Shown here one piece after another: positions 27,696-37,475 of a stretch of 64,000 nucleotides of DNA. This DNA comes from Gammaproteobacteria bacterium (lineage in GTDB: Bacteria > Pseudomonadota > Gammaproteobacteria > Pseudomonadales > Azotimanducaceae): NCBI GenBank assembly GCA_009841615.1, contig VXLL01000014.1:185178-249177 (forward strand), in the 5' to 3' direction. How positions within the stretch are numbered: position 1 is the stretch's first letter; each line of letters opens with the position of its first letter. Below the pieces are notes generated by a model. The model saw nothing but the letters and a program-made list of their open reading frames with translations, ran no database searches and was not told where the DNA came from. A program made the position numbers and the translations under genes.

Positions 27696-27727
27696 ATTTC
27701 AAGTATCGTGACTCAACACCTCAGTAC

Positions 27728-28840
27728 TTACGAATTCTCCCAACTCCTAGAGTAGCCTTCAATTTCGTAGTCGGTCGCACTGACTTCAAGTGGATCTCGC
27801 GTATCGAGCATTACCGCAATTTCATCTGTGTGTGAATTAGGTTGCTCAAACACGCGTTTCAACGCTCCAGGGTGCGGACCATGTGTAATACCGCCAGGAT
27901 GGTAGGTCATCATACCAACATCGATGTGGTCCCGACTAAAGAACTGCCCTGCATGAAAGAAAATCACTTCGTCATAGTCTTCGTTGTTATGGAAGAAAGG
28001 TACTTTGATTGCAGTTTTATCCGTTTCGAACGGGCGCGGAACAAAAGTACTGACCATAAAGCGATCGCTCATGAACGTTGAGTGCGCCGAGGGGGGTAGG
28101 TGATATCGATGACTATTCACTGGCAAAATGTCATCTACGTTAATACGTACTGGCACAAGATCGCCGGTCCAACCAACAGCGTCCAGTGGGTTATACGGGA
28201 AATCAACGATGGTGACTTTGTTGTGTTTCTTGATTTTCACAGTCCATGCAGACTCGTCCTGCTGAGCGAGAAAAGCTCCGTCCATTTCCGGAGTGTCTAG
28301 CTTTGCCGGATCAAAAATAGCGTGGGTTCCTAACATGCCTTTGTCTGGTAGTGAGTACTGGGAATTCGTAGCCTCTACAAGCAGCACGTTCATAGGTGCC
28401 TCGTTTTCAAGTCGCCACATCGTGCCTCTAGGTACTACGATGTAGTCTCCCTTACGTACGGTAAGATGTCCAAAATCACAGAAAAGGTCGCCATCGCCTG
28501 CGTGTATAAACAACAACAGATCGCCATCCGCGTTTCTTGCCAAATTCGACATAGACTTCGGCGTATTCCAGAGTGAAACACGTACGTGGTTGTTGTACAA
28601 CACATCCAAACTCTCCCACGGTTCGCTTGTTTCGGGTACGTTTTGAAGATTGAATGCCCGTGGTTGCAACTCGCCTTCGATGTTCGACCATCCCGTGTGA
28701 GGACGCTTGTGATAAATTCGAGAAGAAGGACCAGAAAATCCTTCTCGTCCTATTTCACGTTCATAACTTCCCTCTGGCAAGTCTCTATGCGCTTGCCTCG
28801 AAGTTTCACCTTTCTGCCAAATTGCGTTAAACGGTTTCAC
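27728..28840 (-). CDS. hmgA: Homogentisate 1,2-dioxygenase family protein
   Basis: A 370-residue cupin dioxygenase. Residues consistent with the iron site lie in HNNEDYDEVIFFHAG and in MTYHPGGITHGPHPGA, and the family block HSTFMSDRFMVSTFVPRPFE is present. Homogentisate dioxygenase opens the ring of homogentisate to maleylacetoacetate in aerobic tyrosine/phenylalanine catabolism. It lies directly after hpd, the previous step. The frame is open 34 codons further into hpd, but GTG 28840 has GAGGAG six nt before it and overlaps the hpd stop by only 14 nt, so that is the start. It is shorter than the roughly 430-residue enzyme of Pseudomonas and belongs to the shorter bacterial branch; substrate is inferred mainly from linkage. 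Confidence 0.87.
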   Translation of the reverse strand: MKPFNAIWQKGETSRQAHRDLPEGSYEREIGREGFSGPSSRIYHKRPHTGWSNIEGELQPRAFNLQNVPETSEPWESLDVLYNNHVRVSLWNTPKSMSNLARNADGDLLLFIHAGDGDLFCDFGHLTVRKGDYIVVPRGTMWRLENEAPMNVLLVEATNSQYSLPDKGMLGTHAIFDPAKLDTPEMDGAFLAQQDESAWTVKIKKHNKVTIVDFPYNPLDAVGWTGDLVPVRINVDDILPVNSHRYHLPPSAHSTFMSDRFMVSTFVPRPFETDKTAIKVPFFHNNEDYDEVIFFHAGQFFSRDHIDVGMMTYHPGGITHGPHPGALKRVFEQPNSHTDEIAVMLDTRDPLEVSATDYEIEGYSRSWENS

Positions 28841-29882
28841 TGAGTACTCCTCTTTGTTGCTGATCTCTTTCAATGCTCTCAAACAAAGCTTGAAAATTTC
28901 CTTCCCCGAATCCTTGGTTACCACGTCGTTGAATAATCTCAAAGAATATCGGTCCGATCAAATCGACGGTGAAGATTTGTAATAGGTAACCCGATTCAGG
29001 GGACCCGTCGAGCAGAATTTGACGTTTGCGCATTTCCTCCACGCTTTCACCATGACCCTTTACTCGGTCATTGAGTGCTTCGTAGTAAGTGTCTGGAGTC
29101 GATTGAAACTCGACGCCCTTAGCTCGCAACACATCCACCGCATCAAAAATGTTATTCGTGTGAAGTGCAATGTGCTGAATCCCTTCGCCGTTATAGCGGT
29201 GCAAAAATTCTTCAATCTGTGACTTGTCGTCAGCAGACTCATTGAGTGGAATTCGAATTTTTCCGCAGGAACTCGTCATGGCTTTCGATGTAAGACCGGT
29301 TTGAACGCCGTGTATTTGAAAATACTGTGCTTCGTGAAATTCAAAGACGTTTTCGTAAAAATCAGCTAACTTTGTCAGATTTCCGCGATACAGATTGTGA
29401 GTAAGGTGATCGAGGTATGTGAGCGGACCGTTCGCCCTTGTAAGGGCAGCGTCATCAAGCTCGAAGTCGACATCATAAATAGTTTGATCGCCATAGCGGT
29501 CAACTAGATACAGATGCGACCCACCGACACCTTCAAAAGCTGGTATAGACAACTCCATCGGTCCGACTTTGTTTGCGACTGGTTTCGCACCACGTTCGAT
29601 CGCTAATTTCGTCGCGTGGTTCGCATCTGAGACGCGTATAGCAAATGCATTCGCTGAATCGCCGTGCGTTTGGGCAAACTGACAAGGTTGTCCTTCATTC
29701 TCCGCGTTGATGAGAAAATGAATGTCGTTTTGCTTGTACAGCAAAACATTCTTTGATCGATGATTCCCAACAAGGTTGAAACCCAAATTGGTGAAGATAC
29801 CTTGCAAACGCTCCGGATTCTCGCATGCAAATTCGACGAACTCAAAGCCGTCGGTACCAATAGTATTGTCTGTTTTCGACAT
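28827..29882 (-). CDS. hpd: 4-hydroxyphenylpyruvate dioxygenase
   Basis: A 351-residue vicinal-oxygen-chelate enzyme with the three iron ligands in place: His 159 (TYLDHL), His 237 (GIQHIAL) and Glu 315 (PIFFEIIQR). The C-terminal RRGNQGFGEGNFQALFESIE, which closes over the active site, is typical of HPPD. It converts 4-hydroxyphenylpyruvate and O2 to homogentisate and CO2 in the cytoplasm. First gene of the hpd-hmgA pair, start ATG 29882 with GGAGAG six nt upstream. The divergent MarR-type gene begins 42 bp away and probably controls it. Family length normal. Confidence 0.95.
   Translation of the reverse strand: MSKTDNTIGTDGFEFVEFACENPERLQGIFTNLGFNLVGNHRSKNVLLYKQNDIHFLINAENEGQPCQFAQTHGDSANAFAIRVSDANHATKLAIERGAKPVANKVGPMELSIPAFEGVGGSHLYLVDRYGDQTIYDVDFELDDAALTRANGPLTYLDHLTHNLYRGNLTKLADFYENVFEFHEAQYFQIHGVQTGLTSKAMTSSCGKIRIPLNESADDKSQIEEFLHRYNGEGIQHIALHTNNIFDAVDVLRAKGVEFQSTPDTYYEALNDRVKGHGESVEEMRKRQILLDGSPESGYLLQIFTVDLIGPIFFEIIQRRGNQGFGEGNFQALFESIERDQQQRGVLSETV
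28847..28852 (-). promoter_or_regulatory. Ribosome binding site deciding the hmgA start
   Basis: GAGGAG six nt before GTG 28840, inside the last codons of hpd. It favours translational coupling and excludes the 34-codon longer form. Confidence 0.65.
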
Positions 29883-29908
29883 AATTTACTCTCCATATTT
29901 AGTTTCAT

Positions 29909-29915
29909 TATTATA
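29909..29915. promoter_or_regulatory. Overlapping divergent -10 elements of hpd and marR
   Basis: In the 42-bp gap, TATTAT (29909-29914, plus) and TATAAT (29915-29910, minus) overlap. The minus one would start the hpd leader at a normal distance; the plus one would start transcription only about four nt before the marR ATG, which also lacks a ribosome binding site. TAGTTTCA occurs twice (29900-29907 and 29916-29923), possibly half-sites for the regulator. The -35 positions are poor. Confidence 0.35.
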
Positions 29916-29924
29916 TAGTTTCAA

Positions 29925-30398
29925 ATGGAACAAAAATTAAGTTTGCAGCTGCAGGATTTTCTACCCTACAGACTATCAGTTTTATCCAATAATGTCAGTT
30001 CTTTGTTAGCGTCTTTGTACACGGAAAAATTTGGTATTTCAATTCCGGAGTGGAGAATGGTTGCTGTGTTGGGTGAGGAACCTGGACTAACGAGCACACA
30101 GATCGCCAGCCGCGTAGCCATGGACAAAGTGGCTGTGACTCGAGCCGTTCAGAGTTTGATCGAAAAGCGACTCGTTCGACGAAGTTCATCTCAAGCCGAC
30201 GGGCGCGTATCCCATCTCAATCTAACTAAAGCGGGTAGGCAAGTCTACGACGAAGTGGTGCCGATGGCTCTGGCTATAGAGCACAAAGTTTGGGGCACAT
30301 TAGCACCCGCAGAAAAAGACTACTGGGACGACATGCTGTCCAAAATGGAAAGCCGTGTCAGCACGCTACGTGAAGAACTGCTCGAATTCAACAAATGA
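29925..30398 (+). CDS. MarR-family transcriptional regulator
   Basis: A 157-residue winged-helix regulator. Helix-turn-helix and wing lie about residues 53-95 (LTSTQIASRVAMDKVAVTRA, then SLIEKRLVRR with SSQADGRVSHLNLT as the wing), flanked by N- and C-terminal dimerisation helices; this is the complete MarR plan. Being divergent from hpd-hmgA with only 42 bp between, it most likely represses that pair and itself, and homogentisate or a related aromatic acid is the natural inducer candidate (inference). The ATG has no ribosome binding site and a -10 only 10 nt before it, suggesting a near-leaderless mRNA. Convergent with giant TPR gene A. Confidence 0.93.
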   Translation: MEQKLSLQLQDFLPYRLSVLSNNVSSLLASLYTEKFGISIPEWRMVAVLGEEPGLTSTQIASRVAMDKVAVTRAVQSLIEKRLVRRSSSQADGRVSHLNLTKAGRQVYDEVVPMALAIEHKVWGTLAPAEKDYWDDMLSKMESRVSTLREELLEFNK

Positions 30399-30426
30399 AT
30401 TTATCGAGAACTTTCCGTTTCTTTGA

Positions 30427-33400
30427 TTAGAGTACCGAAGTCTCTAGGGCACCCATAGCAGTTTCAAGTTCTTTTATGCGACGTTGGACGGCATTCAAAT
30501 AAGATTCGTCCCCTGTAGTTTCTCCGATTTTCTCGAGCTCTCGTAAGACCGAAAGTCCCGCGTGTTCAATTGGAATCAAGCTCGCTGTTGAAAACGCAAC
30601 ATCTGCTGACTCCGTTTCCCGCAGATTCTGCAAGAAAGGTATTAGTTGATCAATGGTGAAAAATTCATAGACAATGCCTCTTGCGAACAATGCTGGAAGA
30701 AGCGGAAAATCAGCTTCTACTGCTAATGTTGCGATTGGCTCTAATTCAGTACGACTCAGACTATCAATATTGTCATCGACAAAGTCATTCACCTGCTTTG
30801 CGATCTTTTGAAGCTCTGTGGTCTTTCCGCGTTTGCTGCATTCATACGCAATCACACTAAGCGTGTCGACTAGCTTAGTCTTGTGCATCGACTCGTCAAA
30901 CAACCAGCTTGACAGGGCCGAGGAAATAGCCTCGAGCCATTCTGTGTCTTCGTAATCTAACAATAAGTCGAACGAATGAAACACAAAATCTACGCTGGAT
31001 GGTGCTTCAGTGTCAAATGAGTAGAACCTACTCGGACCTGGTATCTTAATACCAGTAATCGAGGTGTAGCTGTCAATCGCAGCTTGTACTTGATAAATGG
31101 GTGGAGGAAGATATATAGAGGACGATTCCTTCGGCAAATCACTGAATTCTTTTGAAGCTTCAACTTGTGCGCTCTCAAACAATGGTTTGACATACTGTAA
31201 AGCTTCTTCCAATTGACCAGCCCTTCTATAGATGGAAGCAATGTGGATCAAGGGCAGTGCTTCATAACCCCGCAGCAAATTCTTACTTTTTGGAAAAGCT
31301 AAGAGTTCGTTTAAGGAAGGGCTAACCTCCCGTGCTATTGGAATGACTTCTTCTATCGGATAGACTTTCGCGAGCATCTCGAGAACTACCATATCTGCGA
31401 AGAACTTCGACTCGACGCGATCGTCATAGCGGCGTAGAATCGGCAATATGCTTCTAACAAACGAGCGACTGTATTCACGTGGCATTAACTCGACTACATT
31501 GTCAACAATCTTGCCAACATGTAGGAGTGCTGTCGAATCTGTGAAACTTATATACCGAACGTTGTTAAAGTCTCCAAACTTGGCGATACTAGTTACGAGT
31601 AGCTTGTAGTATTGCAACGCGTTTTCCCAATCCTCAATGCGACTGTAGAACTGCGCGATATTCAAAATTTGCGAATTTGTAAAGCCAGTTAAACTCTCAG
31701 CCCAATTAAAGAATGCACTTCGCAGCTCATCGGTGAGTTCTTGATTGACTTCGTTCGAAAGGAACATCCACAATGTAAACTCATGGTCGTCTGCATTGTT
31801 GGAAAGCACTTCTTCAGTGAGTTCAGTTAAACGCTTGTCTCGATCTTCTTCGTGATGGGCGTAGGCGCGTGCAACGAGTTCATACCATTGTGGGGAACTC
31901 CTTCGAATCCATGGATCTTGCGATCGTATTAGGATCTCTAGCTCACTACCAATAGAGAAGTTCTCAACAATCCTATCTATGAGTTTTTCTGATTCACTGG
32001 TACTATCGTCTGTCTCTTGCTCGAGATAACTAGCGAACGACCCCGTCGGGCTGATGCTGGCAAATGGCAAAAATCGATACCCATATAAGATCTCGTAACC
32101 ATCGATTTTGGTTTGATCAGCGGGCCAATTCAAGAACGTGTTCAAAGCGTTGCCAACGTAAGAAAATGGATCTTGATTGAGATTCTGTAGATTAATGTTT
32201 CGCCAGAAATGTCGTACTAAGTTCGCTACTTCTGCGCTTGTATTGTCTGGTCCCATTTTTGCTAAATCTGCAGCGGCGCGCTTCACGTTTTTGGGCAATC
32301 GCTCTTCGTACGGATCCACATTGTTCTCGTCTTCAGGATCAATATCTCGAATCATGTGCAACACGGCGTCTGGATGTGTTCCATTGATATTCGGAGATTC
32401 ATCGTTGCGAGCAAGAATGTCATCCATAACTTCTTGGTATCGTAGGTCATCGCCACCGTCTTGTGCTACTGCGAGCGCGATATCGAAATGTTCCTGTCTC
32501 TTGCTCCAGATAAAGTACGCTGCGCGCAACGGTTCATTCGTCTTGTCTCGTTCGTAGTTTTCACGCAGTAATTGTGAGACTTTAGTTCTTTCTTGAAAGT
32601 CTCTACCGATGGTGAATTGCAACAGACTCATACGGTGTGTCTCATTCTCAGGGAAACAAGCGATCAGCCCCTTCATAGCAGCTTCGGTATCCACGACTGG
32701 TGGTTCATCGGCGACGTAGCTATAAAGGTAATCCCCCCGTTGTACAAGAAAAGTAGCTTGTTCTTCTGTGGGGCAATCGCCCGCAATCATATTCTCTAAC
32801 ATCTGCACCGCTTCATCAGCGAAATTTTCGTCGATTATCGACCTTACGTAGTAGTCGTTTCGCAGTTCGCTGTCAATCAGAGTCTTGAAAGCCTCAAGCT
32901 TTGAGCCTTCAAAATATTCTGTAATCATCCCTTGGACATCTATAGCAAGCTCCGTACGAGTGGTGAGAGCTTCGACAGTGTCGCGTAAGACATCTAAATT
33001 GGTCGGTTCGATATCGAAATCAAGAATAAACTGGTAGACGTAACTGATTACGTATTCGTCTGAAAAATCGATCTGATTGATGAATTGAACTGCAAGGTCT
33101 TTGAAGAGTTGTCGCTCGCTGTTGCTAAACTTCAATTTGAGAAGATCTTGCATTGCTGTTGTTTGATAATTAATTTGAAGTACTTGGGGGGTGCCAGTAT
33201 CCCCCGATTCTGCCATGGTGTACTCAAAAAACCTAAGGAGCTCAGCAGGATCATCTCGTTGAGTTAGGTACGCCCAGATGCTTGGTTTCGCCGAGTAATA
33301 TCCGTCGATATAGTCGCGAACTTCCTCATCCTCCAACACGGCCATAAAATCATCCACTGTTTCAAATATCGGACCGTAATATTTCTCTAGCACCGACAAA

Positions 33401-36400
33401 AATTCAGGGTCTTGCACAATGGCTCGTACTAAGCGAATTGGTTCATCATTTAGTTCTATTACGGCCGACGAAGCCAAACGAGCAAATTCTCGTTCGCTTA
33501 ACACGAATTCCGCATATCGGACCGCATTTCGAACAGCGCCTTCATTAACCAAATCTTGAAAGATGTCCGCTACGGGTTTTGGAGGTTCGGTTAGGTTCAG
33601 TAATCGGGCTACTGATTCCACATCTCGTCCCTCAATTGCTGCCGCTAGTTCTTCACTTAAGATATCACCCTGTATCTCGTCTTCCTCGAAAAATACTTGA
33701 GGCAGCATCGTCTCGAGCTGAGTGGACATCTGAATACCAAAATGGTTATATTGCCCCTTTAGATGTCTAGATAACTGTCGAACCGTTCGAAAACTGTCAT
33801 AATGTTCGTGATCTTCGTCAAGTTTATCGAGGCTGGCTAGCTCTTCTATGACTTCGTCCGGAGGCGGATTTGCAAGAAACACGCCTGCAAGTTCAAGATC
33901 CATGTTGTTAACAATGTCGGGTCGGTCTAACGCGCCGCACACTCTTCGAATAAATTGGCAAAGATAGTTAAGCTGGGAGTAGCGCGAAAGTGGAAGTTCT
34001 TCACCGTCTGCGCGGAGAGTTTCGACATTCGCAAGAATGCGACGAAAGACTGAAAGAATCTTGTTAAAGTTTGCTTCGGACAGCGCGTTGTTCTCGGGCC
34101 ACGTCGATATTACACCTTGAGCGAATGACTCGTAATAAGTGGTGTAATCTCGATTCACGCTAGTGTTCCGCGATCCAGCAAATATGTAGCTGGGACGACG
34201 AATGCGTCCTGGATTCACCTGGGGGGCGTCCGCATGGAGTTTTTCCGGCTGACTCTGCAAGATGTTCAACATGCCATTCAAATACAGAGTATTTGCCACA
34301 TCGTACTGGAAATTAGCTTCTCTGAGGACACCTGTCTTGATCAGCAAGGTGTTGTTATCTTGATTCAAGGACAAGGCATGGCTGTAGAACGCCAAAGCTT
34401 GCTTTTTGTGTCCCGCTTCTTGGAATAGATCGGCTTTGGTTTGATTTACATCCAAGTCGCCCGTGATATCACGAATCAAATTGAGAGACTTCTCTGCACC
34501 GAGAGTATCGTCTCGTTCCAAGAGAGTCTTAGCGAGGGAAATGTATACCTCTGGTGGTAATTGTTGGCGTAATCCGATGAGTCGCCGACCGTATGTTAAT
34601 TGTCGTTCTGGGTCACCTTCTTTAGCAGTGAAAGCAAAAAAGCCTGCGTCGCGCGTTGCCATAGTAACAAGTTCTCGCAAGACCGACAATCGCCGAATTC
34701 CTGCTTGCGAGATCGAGTTTTCGATCGCAACAAACTCGGCCTCTGTATCCAAAGTTTCAGTGGCAATCTCACCGAGCAGGGTATAGAGATAGAACCTGTC
34801 CTCTGTGCTAGTGATTCTTTCCAAAATAATTCGATGCGCCCAACGGAATGTGGCCTGGTGCTGTCGTGGGAGCCGAAATCCAAAGCGATTCTGCCCAATC
34901 ATGTTCAGAATCCCGTCGATCGCAACGACAAATTCGTTGTCGTCTTTCGAGTGTTCTGCGACGTATTGGAAAACGGCGACTGCTTCGTCAGTTCGATTAG
35001 ATTCCTTTAAGAGTTCTCCCATCAATAGTAGGTTGTCACTGTGTTGGGGTTGATGGATGAGTGCGAGTCGATAGGCCTCGATTGCCTCTTCGGTAAAGCC
35101 GCTCATGGACAGGACGCTTGCCTCAAACTCGCCGGTCACTGCTTCTTCGTCGTACTTCTTCAGTTCACTGAGCCAATGGAGTATGTCCGCCAGTTTCTCG
35201 TCGCTACTCTCTACTTGGTTAAACGCAACCATGTTTAGCACAATGTTCTGAATGTGTTCGAGTCGATTCTCTGTATCGATTTCTGCTAACTCACGAAGGA
35301 CGGTGTCGTATTTATCGAACTCGTTCAACTGCACGTAAATCGCGCCCAACTGTCGTAGTCGGTCGACAGCTGGCATATCGGAGTATTCGGCGAATTCTTC
35401 GACTACTTCTGCAGCGGTAAAAGAGTCACCGATTTCGGTGTAAATCCGTACGAGTAGATTGATCTCATTCCGATCGGCGGTTCGCTCCCAAAGCTTGTCC
35501 TCCAATTCGATAGCGAGGTCCGCGAGCACGTTGAGTTCCGCCGCGATTAGGAGAAATTGACTCTCTGCAAAGCTGCGTCTGGCAGGTGCTTCTTCCGCTA
35601 GCCAAATTTCTTGCCAAATTTGAAGGGACTCCTCTTTGTTACCATTCACACTGTGGAGCCAGGCTAGGCGCATGCGGTCATCGTATCCCAGAGGTTCTCC
35701 GTTCATCTCCTCCAATTTCGTGAAAATCGTCAAAGCATTTTCATATTTTTGCAGTCGTTCAAAGCCGTCCGCGACGATGCGTAGATCCCCTGAATCCTCA
35801 GGTAGGTCGTCTAGCAGTATGTTCAAAGCGTCTGTTGCTTCGTTGTATCGCCCCTTACCGTAATGAGTTTCGAACAGGAAAATTTGTCCAGTAGTTGTCG
35901 GACCGTAGGTCTGGGCATGAGCTTTGATCATTTCTAGGCTCTCAGTTTCAAACCCCATTTGGTTCATAAACCGGCCTCCATGCGTCAACACGTCGATGTT
36001 GTCCGAATTATTTTCTATCAGCTTGCTCCAAACTTCCCAGGACATTTCCCGCTCTGCGATACTGATGTAATGCGAGGCTAAACCAGAATACCAGAGTACG
36101 ACGTTGGGCTCTTCCTCAATGAGTCGTTCGTACTCTTGAATCATTTCCTCGGTACGTTTGGAAATGTCGTAAATCTGCAACAGCCGGTAGCGAGCATCTA
36201 TGTCGTCGGTCTCCTGTTCGATCGAGTGGTAGAGCGAGATCGCTTCGTCGTAAAGTTCTAAATCGATCAGAAGATCAATTTGCAAATCGATTAAATCTCG
36301 ATCTTTGTTTTGATGATTCCGAAGAATGCTCAATAACTCTTCGAGTTTGTTCTGCTTGCGATAAGTTTCACCAACCAACGTGAGTGCATACAGTCCATCG

Positions 36401-37155
36401 AATCTAGTGGCGGTATTTTCGTATGCAAGCCAAGAATATTTTTCCGCCACCTCGTAGTCTTCCGCCGTGAGTCCCCATTCGGTAAGTCGGAGTAATTGTC
36501 GGAAGTAATGCTTGGAATTTGGATCAGGGCGGTACAGTTCGATGGCTTTGTCTGGTTGTCCTAAGATTGCCAGAGTCAACGCAGCTCGATTTTTGAATTC
36601 TTGGTCTTGTTGTTGGGCTAATGCGTACAAATCATCTATGTTGGTAGTATTAACACCGATCATCGCGAGGCGAATCCGAATAAATTCGCGTTCGTCCTCG
36701 AGCTCGGTTGAAGCTAACGTCTTGTTGTACCAGTCGATCGCTTCTCGTTCTTCGCCCTGAGCATCAAGTAACCGTGCTTTCAGCAAAGTTCCATCTGTCG
36801 TTTCGTCCAACTCGAGAGCTTGGTCTACCTCTTGAATCGCGTTTTCAAAATTTCCGTATCGCCAATACAGGTGTGCAATACTTAAATGTGTCTTAGCCCG
36901 GTATGCAGCGGTACGGTTTTCGTCTTCGGCAACTGCAGTGAGTATCTCAACGGGTTCCTCGATACTTCGATGCGTCTTAATTGAGTCCGAATACACTTTA
37001 TCAATTAACGAAAGCGATAAACGGTCTGTACTGTCGTTGTCCTCCATCAAGTCTTCTACCGGTGCGCTGAAAGCGAACCAACAAAGACCGATGGCGAGGA
37101 TCGTTAACCCTCGTCTCGAGAAAGGAGAAATTTTCTTAGGTGTCATATAGCTCAT
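30427..37155 (-). CDS. Giant exported TPR protein A (2242 aa)
   Basis: A 2242-residue protein, paralogue of D, B and C along its whole length. Residues about 14-31 are a signal helix (RGLTILAIGLCWFAFSA), predicting export to the periplasm. The rest is helical repeat: clear TPR units such as AHLYWRYGNFENAIQEVDQA (about 92-111) and LLLMGELLKESNRTDEAVAV recur, first regularly over about 1000 residues, then more degenerate. Core blocks shared by all four paralogues are ENSISQAGIRRLSVLRELVT and YGRRLIGLRQQLPPEVYISL. Conserved cysteines near 1066/1073 and 1459/1499 may form disulfides. The C-terminus is LETSVL. No enzymatic domain was found. It is last in the array, 320 bp after E, convergent with marR. 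ATG 37155 or 37146; no clear ribosome binding site. Function unknown; scaffold or assembly role is inference. Confidence 0.93.
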   Translation of the reverse strand: MSYMTPKKISPFSRRGLTILAIGLCWFAFSAPVEDLMEDNDSTDRLSLSLIDKVYSDSIKTHRSIEEPVEILTAVAEDENRTAAYRAKTHLSIAHLYWRYGNFENAIQEVDQALELDETTDGTLLKARLLDAQGEEREAIDWYNKTLASTELEDEREFIRIRLAMIGVNTTNIDDLYALAQQQDQEFKNRAALTLAILGQPDKAIELYRPDPNSKHYFRQLLRLTEWGLTAEDYEVAEKYSWLAYENTATRFDGLYALTLVGETYRKQNKLEELLSILRNHQNKDRDLIDLQIDLLIDLELYDEAISLYHSIEQETDDIDARYRLLQIYDISKRTEEMIQEYERLIEEEPNVVLWYSGLASHYISIAEREMSWEVWSKLIENNSDNIDVLTHGGRFMNQMGFETESLEMIKAHAQTYGPTTTGQIFLFETHYGKGRYNEATDALNILLDDLPEDSGDLRIVADGFERLQKYENALTIFTKLEEMNGEPLGYDDRMRLAWLHSVNGNKEESLQIWQEIWLAEEAPARRSFAESQFLLIAAELNVLADLAIELEDKLWERTADRNEINLLVRIYTEIGDSFTAAEVVEEFAEYSDMPAVDRLRQLGAIYVQLNEFDKYDTVLRELAEIDTENRLEHIQNIVLNMVAFNQVESSDEKLADILHWLSELKKYDEEAVTGEFEASVLSMSGFTEEAIEAYRLALIHQPQHSDNLLLMGELLKESNRTDEAVAVFQYVAEHSKDDNEFVVAIDGILNMIGQNRFGFRLPRQHQATFRWAHRIILERITSTEDRFYLYTLLGEIATETLDTEAEFVAIENSISQAGIRRLSVLRELVTMATRDAGFFAFTAKEGDPERQLTYGRRLIGLRQQLPPEVYISLAKTLLERDDTLGAEKSLNLIRDITGDLDVNQTKADLFQEAGHKKQALAFYSHALSLNQDNNTLLIKTGVLREANFQYDVANTLYLNGMLNILQSQPEKLHADAPQVNPGRIRRPSYIFAGSRNTSVNRDYTTYYESFAQGVISTWPENNALSEANFNKILSVFRRILANVETLRADGEELPLSRYSQLNYLCQFIRRVCGALDRPDIVNNMDLELAGVFLANPPPDEVIEELASLDKLDEDHEHYDSFRTVRQLSRHLKGQYNHFGIQMSTQLETMLPQVFFEEDEIQGDILSEELAAAIEGRDVESVARLLNLTEPPKPVADIFQDLVNEGAVRNAVRYAEFVLSEREFARLASSAVIELNDEPIRLVRAIVQDPEFLSVLEKYYGPIFETVDDFMAVLEDEEVRDYIDGYYSAKPSIWAYLTQRDDPAELLRFFEYTMAESGDTGTPQVLQINYQTTAMQDLLKLKFSNSERQLFKDLAVQFINQIDFSDEYVISYVYQFILDFDIEPTNLDVLRDTVEALTTRTELAIDVQGMITEYFEGSKLEAFKTLIDSELRNDYYVRSIIDENFADEAVQMLENMIAGDCPTEEQATFLVQRGDYLYSYVADEPPVVDTEAAMKGLIACFPENETHRMSLLQFTIGRDFQERTKVSQLLRENYERDKTNEPLRAAYFIWSKRQEHFDIALAVAQDGGDDLRYQEVMDDILARNDESPNINGTHPDAVLHMIRDIDPEDENNVDPYEERLPKNVKRAAADLAKMGPDNTSAEVANLVRHFWRNINLQNLNQDPFSYVGNALNTFLNWPADQTKIDGYEILYGYRFLPFASISPTGSFASYLEQETDDSTSESEKLIDRIVENFSIGSELEILIRSQDPWIRRSSPQWYELVARAYAHHEEDRDKRLTELTEEVLSNNADDHEFTLWMFLSNEVNQELTDELRSAFFNWAESLTGFTNSQILNIAQFYSRIEDWENALQYYKLLVTSIAKFGDFNNVRYISFTDSTALLHVGKIVDNVVELMPREYSRSFVRSILPILRRYDDRVESKFFADMVVLEMLAKVYPIEEVIPIAREVSPSLNELLAFPKSKNLLRGYEALPLIHIASIYRRAGQLEEALQYVKPLFESAQVEASKEFSDLPKESSSIYLPPPIYQVQAAIDSYTSITGIKIPGPSRFYSFDTEAPSSVDFVFHSFDLLLDYEDTEWLEAISSALSSWLFDESMHKTKLVDTLSVIAYECSKRGKTTELQKIAKQVNDFVDDNIDSLSRTELEPIATLAVEADFPLLPALFARGIVYEFFTIDQLIPFLQNLRETESADVAFSTASLIPIEHAGLSVLRELEKIGETTGDESYLNAVQRRIKELETAMGALETSVL

Positions 37156-37475
37156 GGATCTAACAGTGGTCTTTCAAACTTTTCGAGAACTCGGTCGATG
37201 AAACCGTTAGCACTTTAAATGGTGGAAATTTGGAGGTATAAATCACCATCAGTCGCACGGCGACATTGTTCAAAGGGTCCACACGGAATGGACGGAAATT
37301 AATACCAAGCAGTGCTAATTAGTGGATGGACGAGTTTCTCGTAACAAACTATCAATTTTAAGGAAACTGGTATACTGGGGAATATTTCGTGTTTCCCTTT
37401 AAATATTGGAACATTCGCTTGAGTAAACACGGAGTCTCGAAAACCGCAGAATTTGATTTGGTCTTCGGTATGGAG
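37156..37475. other. Intergenic region upstream of giant gene A
   Basis: No gene seen. It holds one copy of the array-specific motif at 37328-37348 and, nearby, an imperfect hairpin (GGAAAC near 37362 pairing with GTTTCC near 37390) without a T tract. The promoter of A, if separate, must lie here; no consensus pair is evident. Confidence 0.4.
37328..37348 (-). repeat. Array-specific intergenic motif, copy 1
   Basis: A 21-nt sequence with core GACGAGTTTCTCGTAAC (internal dyad ACGAG-TTT-CTCGT). It recurs with one mismatch at 48905-48925. Both copies lie 130-165 bp beyond the stop of the preceding array gene (E here, C there). Confidence 0.55.

Noticed and set aside
28841..28942. 34-codon N-terminal extension of hmgA into hpd
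   Set aside because: The encoded residues are unlike the family, and GTG 28840 has a strong ribosome binding site.
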